Assembly: GCA_014549065.1 (NCBI GenBank)
Contig: JACDOX010000338.1
Span: 62,001 to 126,000 of the forward strand
DNA length: 64,000 bases
Direction of reading: 5' to 3'
From: Cardinalis cardinalis
Lineage: Eukaryota; Chordata; Aves; Passeriformes; Cardinalidae
In this document: positions 1 to 11,600 of the stretch, piece by piece
Layout: every line of letters starts with the position of its first letter
Numbering within the stretch: position 1 is the stretch's first letter
Program-made: the position numbers and the translations under genes
The notes under the pieces: model-generated
Seen by the model: only the letters and a program-made list of their open reading frames with translations
The model's database searches: none
Told to the model about the DNA's origin: nothing

Positions 1-1090
1 CCCCAAAAAACCCCAGAAAACCCACCGTGAAACCAAACATGAAGGATATTGGGCTTGATCAATTCCCCCTTTGTAGATGGGCTCGTGCAGGCAGGGAATC
101 TGTAATTCAATCCTGGACAACCTGCGACCTCTTTTGGTCAATTAACAAAATGAGCACAAGGACAAAAGAATACTGAAAAGCCTTGGTAGTCACCCATCGG
201 GGAGGCTGATCTCTCTTCTAAAGCATCTTTAGTTTCTCAAGGAAAAGTGTCTATTCTTACACCAGCAGTAGTCATACTTTCCATATTATTCACATATAAA
301 ACCAGATAGTTTTTATCCTGCTGAATACGATGCTACTTTCAAGATGTTATTTGCAAGGTATAAGTACTGAATTAATAGAGAAAACTGAAAAGGTGATTCT
401 AATTATCTAAAAAATATGTCTTGCAAAAAGTGCAGCTTTCAAGATTAACAGTATTGTGGACAGTACCTTGAGCAATAACACATATACTTCTCTCTTCCAC
501 TTGAATTTTGACACATTTGAATAGCTGATGTATCATTGAAAGATGAGCTTCAGTGTTATTGATGAAGGGGTTGAAAGTAGAACAGTAGTCTGGCTGATAA
601 TTCCCACAGCAGAACATATTTGTATAAGTCAGTATCTGTGAGCATTGCTGTTTTTATTTTTCATGAGGAAAGCTTCTGACTGAAACACCATATATTTGTC
701 TATGTATACACCTCACCATCCTCTTCCTCATGCGAATGCAGTAGAGCTTCAGAAAGAATGGTCACAAAATTTGGCACTACCAATTCAGATTTTCTCAATC
801 AAAGTTAAGCCAAGTAAACAGGGGGAGTAAAATATGCCTCGCAAAATGGAAAGAAAATTTGCAGTGGCCTGAAGACAAATACATACATTGTGCAAAAATT
901 CATGTAGAATTTCGATGATGGGAGTTTGGGGAGATGGATTGTTTGTCTTTTTTATCCTAGATTTGTGAGGACATTGCAATGAAAACTGTTTTCTTATATA
1001 TGGAAGGAAAAGTTTCAGGAGTACAGAAAACACTTAAAAAAAAAAGTTAAGGGAGGCACATCCAGGAAGATATGGGGCAAGACATGGACC
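1..1090. other. Upstream intergenic DNA, no gene seen
   Basis: AT-rich sequence upstream of IGFBP3. The open frames here are short, lack recognisable domains and are not flanked by convincing splice sites. I see no repeat family I can name. It may contain distal regulatory elements of IGFBP3, but nothing in the sequence lets me place one. Confidence 0.5.
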
Positions 1091-1630
1091 GAGTCCCGGG
1101 CCAGCGAGCAACATCTCAAACGCGGCTGGGGTGCCTGAATGTGTGGGTGTGGTCATGCACATACAGTTCCTCCCAGTTTTCCTTGGAAACACAGCTGTCA
1201 TGTGAGCTGTAAGCCGCTCTCAAGGTATGCCCCGAACCTGCGGGCGGACGGGTGCGAGCACATGCGCACCTTCGCCAGGGCCGCGGCTCTTAGCCCCAAA
1301 GCGGACAGGATTGTAGCTAGGAGTCCAAAAAAGGGCACTCTCCGCGAGCTTCTCTCGCCTCTCTCGGTGCCAAGGAAACACACACGGTCACGAGGAAGCG
1401 CACACGCACAGAGAGACCACTTTTTCTTGAAACTAGAGATACACGACGTGGTCCTCTCGCCAGAGCCCTACCCCTCACAGCTGATGTCTAAGAAGTGCCC
1501 GTAAACCCCCGGCAGCGCGGCGTCCCCCGTCTGCTCCCCCAGCACTGCACCGCCCTCACAGCCCTGCGTGACCAAACCCTGGATCCGCCTAGGGCCGGCT
1601 CTTCCTGCCGCGCCGCGCGTTATTCATGGC

Positions 1631-1664
1631 GCGGGGCGGGCCGGCGGCCGCGGCGCTATATAGG
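1631..1664 (+). promoter_or_regulatory. IGFBP3 core promoter: GC box and TATA box
   Basis: A GC box (GGGGCGGG, 1633-1640) lies just upstream of a TATA box (TATATA, 1657-1662). The same pairing of a GC element next to a TATA box is described for the human IGFBP3 promoter. Transcription would be expected to start near 1690. That would give a 5' leader of about 560 nt, much longer than the leader of roughly 100-150 nt in human. A second start closer to the ATG is therefore possible. Confidence 0.6.
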
Positions 1665-1865
1665 GCCTACGGACGGCATGGGGGATAGCTGGGTGCGGAG
1701 TGGTGGGGGGTGGAGTAGGGCAGCGCGGCTGGCAGGCAGCACGGGGACTAAATCGAAGGGAACCTCGCTTTTTCTTTCCCCCATCTCTATTTTTCCCTTC
1801 TCCGTACTATCTCCTTTTCCGAAATGTTTTTGGACTAAATTTTCTTCTGACCATCTGGGCTTAGC

Positions 1866-1914
1866 TTTTTTTTTTTTTTTTTTTTTTTTTAGTTTTTTTT
1901 TTTTTTTTTTTTTT
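1866..1914 (+). repeat. Interrupted poly(T) tract in the predicted IGFBP3 5' leader
   Basis: A run of 25 T, the dinucleotide AG, then 22 T. If transcription starts at the TATA box near 1690, this would appear as a U-rich tract in the mRNA leader. It produces meaningless poly-Phe and poly-Lys open frames on the two strands. Confidence 0.9.
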
Positions 1915-2252
1915 CTGAGTGTTGTGTGTGGCAAAAAAAAGAGAAAAGTTACTGTCGAGCCAAGTAATTCAGGCGCTCTGCAGGGAGTGAGGGAGGGAAA
2001 GAGAAGGAAAAAGTTGCTTTTGTTGCTAGAGAGCTTTTGCTGCCTTGATGTGACTACGGGCAAGCGACTGCAGAGAGGGCCGGCGTGCGAGTGCCGGCAG
2101 CGCGGCTTCCTGCCTCCTCACGCCGGCAGGCTCGCGAGCGGTCGGCGGCTCCGCTCCCTCGGCCCGCCGCAGCTTGTGATCGCCCGCGCGGGATTCTGCC
2201 CGTCCTGGGCCCGCGCAGGGGCGGCTCCCGGCGGCCCCCTCCGCTGGTTGCT

Positions 2253-2637
2253 ATGGTGCCGCGGCCCGGCGTGCTGTGGGCAGTGGCGGCGGCGGCACTG
2301 GCGCTGCTGGTCCGGCGGGCGGCGGCGGCGCTGGCGGGGCCGGTGGTCCGCTGCGAACCTTGCGACGCGCGGGCGCTGCAGCAGTGCAAGCCCCTGCAGC
2401 CCGACTGCGCCGAACGGGTGCGGGAGCCGGGCTGCGGCTGCTGCCTCACCTGCGCCCTGCGCCCGGGGCAACCCTGCGGCATCTACACGGAACGCTGCGG
2501 CGCGGGTCTCAGCTGCCAACCGCGGCGGGAAGAGGCGCGGCCGCTGCAGGCGCTGCTCGAGGGCCGCGGGCTCTGCACCAACGCAACGGCGGGCAGCAAG
2601 CTGCGGGCCTTTCTGCTGCTGGGACCGCACTCTGCAG
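2253..2637 (+). CDS. IGFBP3: IGFBP3 coding exon 1 (signal peptide and N-terminal IGF-binding domain)
   Basis: Encodes residues 1-128 plus the first base of codon 129. It holds the signal peptide and the whole N-terminal cysteine-rich IGF-binding domain, including the family signature GCGCCLTCA and the conserved GQPCGIYTERC. The exon ends at CTCTGCAG followed by the donor GTAAGG, in phase 1. An open frame extends upstream to a GTG at 2085, but it contains no earlier in-frame ATG, so 2253 is chosen as the start. Confidence 0.96.
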
Positions 2638-5600
2638 GTAAGGGGCTGCGGCCGGGGTGGGGAAGCCAAGGGGTGGCTTTCCTGCGCGCCGCTCTCCCTC
2701 TTACCTGCTTTCTTGCTGGGTTGTTTTTTCTTTTGTTTGTGCGTTTTTGTTTTTTGTGTCCGTGTGTGTCGCTTTCTTTTGTTTTAAGTTACAAAGAGAG
2801 CAGCATGAGTGGGGAAGCGTGGGCGACCTCACGGCAGAGCTCTGTCTCCGGAAACGGCCCTCGCTCGCTGCCCGCCTGCTGCCGGCCGGGGGGCGGGGGA
2901 CTCTGCCGGTAGCCACGTAGTCGAGCTGGGGATCGTTTTGAAGGAGCCGTGCTTTGGCCGAAGGAAAGGACAATTACCTTTTATAACTTACTTATGTATA
3001 TACTGGTTTTCTTCAACACCGATGCTGAGAAGTAGCTCCTCACAAAAGAGACGGAGCTGCTTTTTCTTTTTTTTTTTTTTTTTAAAAAAAAAAAGAGAGA
3101 GAGTGGGGGAGAGATTGTATGTGGTTTCTGCGGTGCATGGGTCTGGCAGGCTACAGAGCCTGGATGGAGAGGGAGAGAGGGTGTAATCTTCGCCGTTTGT
3201 CCCCGGTGTACCTGGAAACAGAGTGAACAAAAAAATCTAGAGTGGGGTCTAACTGCTGCACTGCAGCGTGGGTAAGTCAGGGAAGTCTNAGCACAGAGCG
3301 GAAAAGACAAAAATCAAAAAGACAAATTTAAATATCCCTTTGGCCTGGAAAAGTGGTTATTCAGAACAAAGTGTTTGTGCACAGTGCATAGTTTTTTTTT
3401 CTGTACTGCAAATAAATCCTTGGTCTTCCTGTACCTCTTCTATGTCTTGTAAGCGAGATGTTCACAGAATGGGTTTTGTTTGAAAAGGAAAGGATGGTTG
3501 AAAAAATTTCTGTTAGCATGCACATTTTAAAACTTAAGACAGGGAAATTTGGGATTCAAATCGAGAGAGCACAGTCCCTCTATGCAAGCATTTAATTAAA
3601 CTCTTTGCTAACCAACAGCAAGTATGTTAACACTTATTTAATAGAAAAGTGTGTCAAAAGGCTTTCCACTGTTGGCATTTTTAAANAGCTGGAAGATTTT
3701 CTGCCAGGTTGTAGGGACTCTCTGACTAGTCATTCCTTAGCTGAGAAAGTGGCACCAATGCTCCAGTTAACTGCCTGTTAGAATAATAGAATAGAATAAA
3801 ATAATGCCTTATTATAATTATTTATGTGCTGCTTCCAAGCTGTGACAATTTGAATGAGAGTTTGGAGGTATTAACTGAGGTTTTTAATCTCCTTGGAACA
3901 ACTAGCAACTTCCTTCATCATATGATCTTGGCTCCCTGTTCATCCTTGGAGTAACACTGGAAACAAGAATCATCTTCTTGGTACTTAGGACTTGATGGCA
4001 TATAATCTAGGGGGGTGGTGCTTTCAACATTGATTGTTAGAGAAAGAGAAAGACAGAGTTGTACTTAGCTGAAAATCTTTCCATTTTCAGCTGAATTCTT
4101 ATTTCTGTGTTCTTGGCTGAGGGACAACTCTGATTTTGAAATTAGTAGGAACTTTTGATTCCTTAAAAAGTGCATAGTAGGACCCTTACAGTTCACATCC
4201 AGAGAGTGTAGCTTGCAGACCTGGTGTGCAAGAAGAAAGTACCCAGAATCTATATGACACATAGTGCCCACTTCCTCATGAGAGAACCGCTCCACTCCCA
4301 GCTCTCAAGCCAAGACTCCCTGGTATACACCTCTCTGAGAAGGATCACGTAATTTCTTTTACATGCAGCTAGGTCCTACATCACATGCTATTCTGCTGGT
4401 CCTTCCTAGTTCATGGAAATTGTTAGAAGTTTGTATAGGGTAGAGTATATTACAGTAGCATTGTAACAGAAGCTGTAGTAGGCCACTCACTTTCCAGTTG
4501 GTTTTTTTGGACACAAAAGTGTTAAATAGTAGTGTGCATTTGCAACTCTTTTAATCTCTTAAAAAGAGAATGGATAACTCATGGCAGTTCTCTTTCTCTT
4601 ATGAGGATGTAAAGCTAGCATGGCACCAAGTTTTGTGAAACTGAGTTAATAAAATATGCTTTACAGTTTAGTATGTGGCAATATGACCATTTTAAGTGTA
4701 AGAAGTGCTGTTGAGCTATAGTGGCCTTTCTGAACTGAAATGACCAGACATGGTCATGGATGCTCAATGCATGTTAAGAATATTTTCTACTTTTTTTTTG
4801 GTAGAAGAGAAAAACTAATGAACTGGACTGATTGCAGAAAACCTAGATTCAGCTTTATAACATTTTAGTGGCTCATTTCTTGAAAATTTCATTGAGAATG
4901 TGGGGGAAAAATACTGCTGTTTCAGAACAGGGCACTAAACCACCAAAAACATGTACAAATACCACTGAGAGTCTGAGTTAAACCCACAAAACCCAGGAAA
5001 TTTGGACTTATTACTTAAACTTCCTTAATCCATTTGCACTATGATTTGGATTTTCCTGGTCAATTATGTCCATTGCCAGCAGTGGCTGTGCTAAAACCAC
5101 CAGTACCAAAATGTTAACTCAGAACCCTCTTCCTCTTATGTTCCTTCTCCCTTTCCTGTGTTTTGGCAGTGCCACTGTACTCCCTGTGTAGAAATATTTA
5201 GCATTAACAACCTATGTGAACATGGACTTTTAGTACTGAATTTCTCAGCTTTTGTGAATTTTTTTTAGTGAGTCATCAAGTATAATTTTAGTATAATTTA
5301 TAATTTTACTGGATGTTATCATTGTGCATTCCCAATAGGATTTCCTTAAAACAAAAAAAAAGATGGTCAGCAGCTAAGACAGCAACTAGAATGCAGCATA
5401 AACAGATACCTTAGAAGGTACAGGAACGCTGATCTTATGGAGTATGTTAGAAAACTATGCTTCTCCTGACTTTTTGTGGATGGTAGTTTAAAGAGAAAAT
5501 ACTTTGAAGCTCAAGATGAAAGCAGGGTTTGTCCTCGGAACCACTACAGAATGAATGATGGTTTTTGTCCATTACCTTTAAAATATGTTTTGTACACCAA

Positions 5601-8600
5601 GATTTTTTTTTTATTTTAATACCAGAGAAATGAAAGTGTGCTATTCTTTTTCTTCCCCGTTCTGTGTATTGAATAAAGTAAGGAAAAAAAGTTAAATTAG
5701 AACCAGGAAACTCAGCGGTCTAGAGTTGATAGTATTAACTTCTTTAAAAAAAATAAAAAAATAAAAATTACGGCCCTGGGAGAGGCAGAGCNACACTGCA
5801 GCCCGTAGCTGCCCGAAGCCCGCCGCGTTTATCTGGAGTTGATGAAATCAGCAGTAGCGGAGGGGAGGGATCCGTGCCGCGGCGCCGCTGGGGTTGCGGC
5901 GGGCTTCACTCCTGCGGCGCAGGCCTGCCCCCTGCCGCCGGTGGGCGGCACTGCAGCGGGCAGTCGGGGGCCGGTGGCGCGCGCGGCCGTGGTTCCCGGG
6001 ACTGTGGCCGTGGCTGGGAGAGTTTCCCGGTCTTGTGTGCAGCCTACCCAGGTGGTGCAGCTGGGCACTTTGCGAGGCCGCGCTGAGCATGGGAATGCTT
6101 CACTTACAAAATTTATCGCGTGGCAACAAAGGTGCTGACACATGGGGAATGCTACATAGTTCATCTTTTTTGTATATTGCTATTTTGTAAAAAGGAGAAT
6201 TAAACACATAGCCTAATCTAGTGACTTGTTTGAAGAGAGCCCTCATTGTGTTCTACAGCTTCCTTACACGAGGAAGCAGAAATGCAAGCACTAATATCTT
6301 CTTGCTTGTGCACAAATCAGTGATAGGATCTGAGGGACTGGCATGAAGCTGTGTCAGAGGAGGTAANGGTTAGATATTAAGAAAAAGTTCTTCACTCAGA
6401 GGGTGGGTGGGCTCTGCAGGGAAGTGAGATCACAGCAAGACTGACAGCATTCAAGAAACATTTGGACAATACTGTCAGGCACATGTTTTGATTCTTGGTA
6501 CTGTCCTTTGCAGGGCCAGGAGTTGGACTTGAGGAGCCTTGTGGGTCTCTTCCAACTCAGGATATTCTGTGATTCTGTGTTTCTATGCCCTTGCAGAAAA
6601 AGCTGGCAGCCAAGTAACATTGTTTCTTCTGCATTTGTTCTTTTTGAAGGAAATTTCAGTGATTCAGAAGAAGACAGGAGTACCAGCAGTGTAGAAAATC
6701 GGGCCATTCCAAACTCTCGCAGGGTGCCAGATTCCAAGTCACATCCACCACACATCAAAATAGATATCATCAGGAAAGTGCAAGCCAAAGATACACAACG
6801 CTATAAAGTCGAATATGATTCACAGAGTACGGATACATTGAATTTCTCTTCTGAATCCAAACAAGAGACTGAATATGTAAGTAGTTTTGTAAATAAGAGG
6901 GCATTTGCCAGCCTGTGAATGTGTGTGTGTATATACATATGCATGTTGTGCATATAAAAAGATAAATAATTACACTAAATAGCTAAAGAATGGTGATTGT
7001 TGCAACCTTTTAGGACATTCTGGCATTTTAACAGTTAAATCTATTGACTCTGCAAATGCATACACAGTCATCAGACCAAAAAGATTGTGCTCAGGAAACA
7101 CATAGGACTAATGTAATTATGTTTACATCAATACAAGCATGACTCCCACTAAAGTTGCTTAGAGGCCGAAAGTTCTTGTTCTTCCCTTTAATTGTCGCAC
7201 ATTTGTTTGAGTGGACTTGAAGTGTCATCATTAATCTTGGTTGCAAACTGTGTAATTGAATTGCAATAATGGAGAAAAGATGTTTCACATTGAGTGTAGT
7301 GGCACTGTGTTCATACATTGCCTGTTGCAAATCAAGGGAGATAGGCTGAGCTGAGGATTAGGGTCTTGACTAGTCAGTCACTATATGACATGCTGAGCAT
7401 CACCTCCACTTGCAGTTGCTGTAGATGCTACTGCCTAAATGCAAAGTCTCGTGGTCACATGAGCTGCCATTGTATCCTACTGACTGTGCTCAGTGAATTT
7501 GCAGGGCAGTCAGAGTGATAAATCTGAGGGCAAGAATAGTTCTCTTTCTGGACATCCAGCTGATAATCTGTGCCTTAGGCCAGATAGCTTGAAAAATGCA
7601 TCTGGATATGCTTTGGCATTTTATCAAAACATGCATGGTAAAAGCAGACGTGGCTTCTCATCTTCAAAAGAAGGTTTTGAAACTTGTATGAAGTGAAAAC
7701 CTCTGCCTGAAGAAAGTGTGGCTTCTAAGAGTAGCTTCATTTTTAGTTTGTCACTCATGTCCAGCCATCTAGTTATATTGCTTCAGGAGCTGCCTTCCAG
7801 TGTGTTTACCTCCTGAAAATGTGAAGTAGAAGTGCCATCACTAAAAGAATGAAGGTTGGTCGCTTGAGGAAATAGATTCTTAACTAGGATGCGTAGTGAT
7901 AGTTGGGTCCATGAGCAAAGGTGTACCAGTTTACCAAGGCTGCTGGTGTCTTTAAGAGCTTGAAATAAGTCCATCAGGGACAGGTGCCTTTGTCAGCAAA
8001 TGCTCTTCTACTTGTGTCTGCATGTTGGCTTTTGATACTGGTCCGGCTGACTTTGCAAGCTTGCTTCAAAATAAAAATTTTTAAAATCTGTTGATCTTTT
8101 TGTAGGCCTAATTTGGGATCAAATCTTTGAATATCTGTCACTTGCAGTCAGTACGTTTGACCAGTAAGAGAAGCCATTTAAAGCCCATGCTTAGAACTTG
8201 TGAGACTGGTTCAGAAAGAAAAAGTGAAGGCAACAAGGAAGGTCTTTACTGGCCAAAAACCTTCATTTTAATCTCCAGTAGTACTATGGAGATTGTATGC
8301 TTTCAGACGCTCACATTAAAAGGTACTTTACATGAACAAACTATTAATACTACCACTTGAAAGTATGAATGTCATTACTTCACTAATAAAAAACAGCACC
8401 AAATGAGTCTTTGTGTCAATGTAGCAACTTTTAAATATTTTTAAACCATGAAACCAAAGAATTTTTTTCATGTCTCTGCTGGAGAAGTGGGTTGGTGTTG
8501 CAAGTCAGTGATATACCCAGATAGGAGTGTAGCTAAGCACAGAGTTTGTAGGCTGTGACTCTTGAATCCTGATCCCACTGCTGACACTGCCTGCCTTCTT

Positions 8601-11600
8601 AGCCTCTGGCAAAATGTGAAGCTCTCTGCTTTTGATTTTCTGACTTCAAAGTGGGGCTCGTTATGCTTTATTCTCCCTACCCTGAAGGGCTGCCGTGAGA
8701 TAAAATTAGTTGGTGTTTGAGACATTCTCTTAGAAGTGCTCCTGGAAGCTCTTTTTGGCTCGTTGTCCTAGAGCTAATCCTCACTACCTTGTTGTCAGCC
8801 TTTTTCAGAAGAAGAAAAAGAGGAAAAAAAAGTGATGTACTTATCTAATGAGACTGCTATGTGCAACTAGTCCTTTGTATGACTGCATCCATTTGATTCA
8901 GTTGAAATTGGGAATTGTTGTCCAAGTTGAGGTATTTTATATATACATTATGCCAAACCACTTATTTTCAATTTAATCAATTTAATTTAAGCTTTCAAAT
9001 CCAGCAGAATCACAAAAAAATTAAATGTCATTGGGGAAGGCCTATCCTGTAATGTATTTCCAGTGGCTTACTTTCTTCTTTTCCCACGTGGTGCAAGGCC
9101 AGCTTTTCCAAACTAATGTTCTGTGTGACTGATTTACATACTGGTTAAGCCTTCCCAAAGGTATTTGCGACTGCGATTTCAACTGCCACTATGTGCCTCA
9201 GCATAGCATAAGGCCTTCAATCTTTAGAAATCAGTTTATCTTGAATAGAGCAGAAAGTCAAAGCTTTTTTTTTTTATGAATTATCTGCCTTTTACATATT
9301 CAGCCCTCACTTTGTTTTAATGGATTTTTTGGATTTGTGCTTTCTTTGTGCTTTCTTTTGCCCTTTAAAGATTTATTAACTCTTGAGTGAAAGATAGAAT
9401 TTGGGAGTGAAGTTTCATTTGTGTTTTCTAAAACATGCTTGTTAACAGGGTCCATGTCGTAGAGAAATGGAAGACACTTTAAACCACCTAAAGATCCTGA
9501 ATGTCTTGAGTCCCAGAGGCTTTCATATTCCAAATTGTGACAAGAAGGGATTCTACAAGAAAAAGCAAGTAAGTACAGAGTTTTTAACATTTTAATTAAT
9601 GCATTTTACCTTTTCTGCATCTTTGTTGAAGGATCTAGCCAGCAAGGTGCATTATATATAATTTTGCAGAGGAACTAGTTAATTTCCAGTTTTAAGACCA
9701 GATCTGATAGTGCTGAACCTTGTCAGGTGGGGATAATATTTTTATTTTTTGTTGATCATGACAACAGATTCATTTGAGAAACTGCATACCTAATCACAAA
9801 TGGATTGACTGGTGTCCTAGATACTAATGCCCTTTGGTTTAAAAAAAGCACTGCCTCTACAATAACCCACAGAGCTAATGTTGCAGTCACCATATGACTG
9901 CAATAGATCAATGCTTTGAATTGTAAATAGCTGCTTGAGGGTTCCTAGAAGACATACACTGGATCATATTACATAAAGCAACTTGAGAAAGGTATGTAAC
10001 TGTCCTTTATGTACTACACAGATCACTTCCAAAATCCAAGTCATGTTATCGTGAAAATGATACTTCTAGTAGTTACTCTGCAGCAAGGATGGCTTCTCAG
10101 CCTTTTCTGCTTCTGGGGTTATGACCCTTCTTGACAAATGCCAACCAAAACTGTGGGTATTTATGCTTTAGCTGTGTTGGATTGAGCTACGGCAGCATTC
10201 TCCATTCAGTGCTGCCATTGAAGCTCATTCAGAACTTGGGGACATGCAAGATGTGTCGGGTTCTTTGTTTAGTGTGCACATCCTATTTAATTTCAGTGTT
10301 TAGTTCCTGAATTCAAAGGTATCTTTAAGACTTTTCTCAAGGACGGATTTTGTTTGTGGACCATCATGTCTTTCCCTTCAGGTTTACACAAATCAGCCTC
10401 TCTATCTCTGGTAATCAGAGTGGTTGAGTCTATTGCTAACTAACACAGTTCATTGGTTGGAAGTGAGAGATCAACCTCTGACTAGGCAACCTTATTTTGG
10501 TTATATTTTTTGGCTTTCACCTTTCTTAGAAACAGTCTTTCCCTTTCTAGTATTCTGTGGAGCTCTGCGATAAGCTGTCAGTGTCAGGTGGGACATTTAT
10601 AACAGGGATGAGATTTCCAGCCTTCCTTTTTGCCATCAGTCTAGCATTGACATTGCTTTTTGACCTTTGGTACATGCTGCTGAGCTTTTCTATGCTTCCC
10701 AGCTTTTCCTGAGCAGGTGGTGGCAACTCCCAAGCAGGGGAAGTTTCTTTTTGTTGCCTGGAGCTTTGAGAAGCCTGTGTCAGCTGTGTTGTGCTGTGTG
10801 TAAACTAGCAGAGAGCAATGCTCACATCTCAAGCTGCTTGTTTTCAGAAAATGCATTGGGCTTCTATGCAGAGTGAGACTAGGACTGTCTTGTGCTTGTG
10901 TCATAAAAGTATTTTCTTAGCTGCTTTAGAACAGCAAATAATTTGACTGTGTTCAAGGCACTCAAGTGTGCCATAGCCCTTTTCCTTCTCTATGTATTAT
11001 AGAAGACTGAAGACTGGTATTTACTTTGTTCAGTAAATCTTCCTTTCATCTTTCTTCAGACTCTAAGATCTTTGCTTTGTGTGCAAAAATGTGGCGGTTT
11101 GCAAGTAATCTCTGGCGTTGCGTGTAGTAAATTGGATCCACAATAAGCATGTATTAAAGTAGCTTACTTGAAAGGAGGACTGTCCTTTAAAGTACAGTCA
11201 TAGTTCTATCACCAAGGCAAAAAGAAGGAAATACAAAGAGAAAAAAAAAGGATAGACAGATAAAAATCTTACCTAGTATCAGTTTCTAGAAGCTGATTTA
11301 TGAGAATAATGTGTTGGTACAAAGCAAATAGAAACTTTTGTCCTCTGTGTATTGTCTGTGCTGCCCGGTAAAATTTCTTTAGGAAAGGTTCCTGCAGTAT
11401 GTGCAGTAGCGCGACTGGTCAGCATACATAGAGAATGAAGGGACATTTTCCTGCCTAGCCAGCCTTGTCAAGCACTGTGCCAATTTACATAGGTCCAGTG
11501 GTTTCAATGGTAGTTTGAGATGACTCAGGGTCTTGTAGGAGATGCCCACAAAGGGAGCTCACATGAGTAAAAATTCTACATAATATTCACTTGGGTTGCT

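Larger units (their letters stand above)
1090..2920 (+). promoter_or_regulatory. CpG-rich island over the IGFBP3 promoter and first exon
   Basis: GC content and CpG density rise sharply from about position 1090, peak between about 2060 and 2640, and fall off after about 2920. The island spans the TATA box, the predicted 5' leader, the first coding exon and the start of intron 1. Human IGFBP3 also has a CpG-island promoter, which is a known target of methylation. The limits are judged by eye. An AT-rich stretch with a long T run interrupts the island at about 1860-1930. Confidence 0.7.

Noticed and set aside
1656..2669. Long minus-strand open frames opposite IGFBP3 exon 1
   Set aside because: Shadows of the GC-rich exon and the poly(T) tract, without domains or splice support.
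1495..2787. 430-codon open frame over the IGFBP3 promoter and first exon
   Set aside because: It runs through the TATA box and the T tract (poly-Phe) and is in a different frame from IGFBP3. It is a product of GC-rich DNA and simple repeats.
5829..6190. Overlapping open frames on both strands in the orphan CpG block
   Set aside because: Arg/Ala/Pro-rich composition typical of CpG-dense DNA and no known protein family. Kept only as a composition feature.
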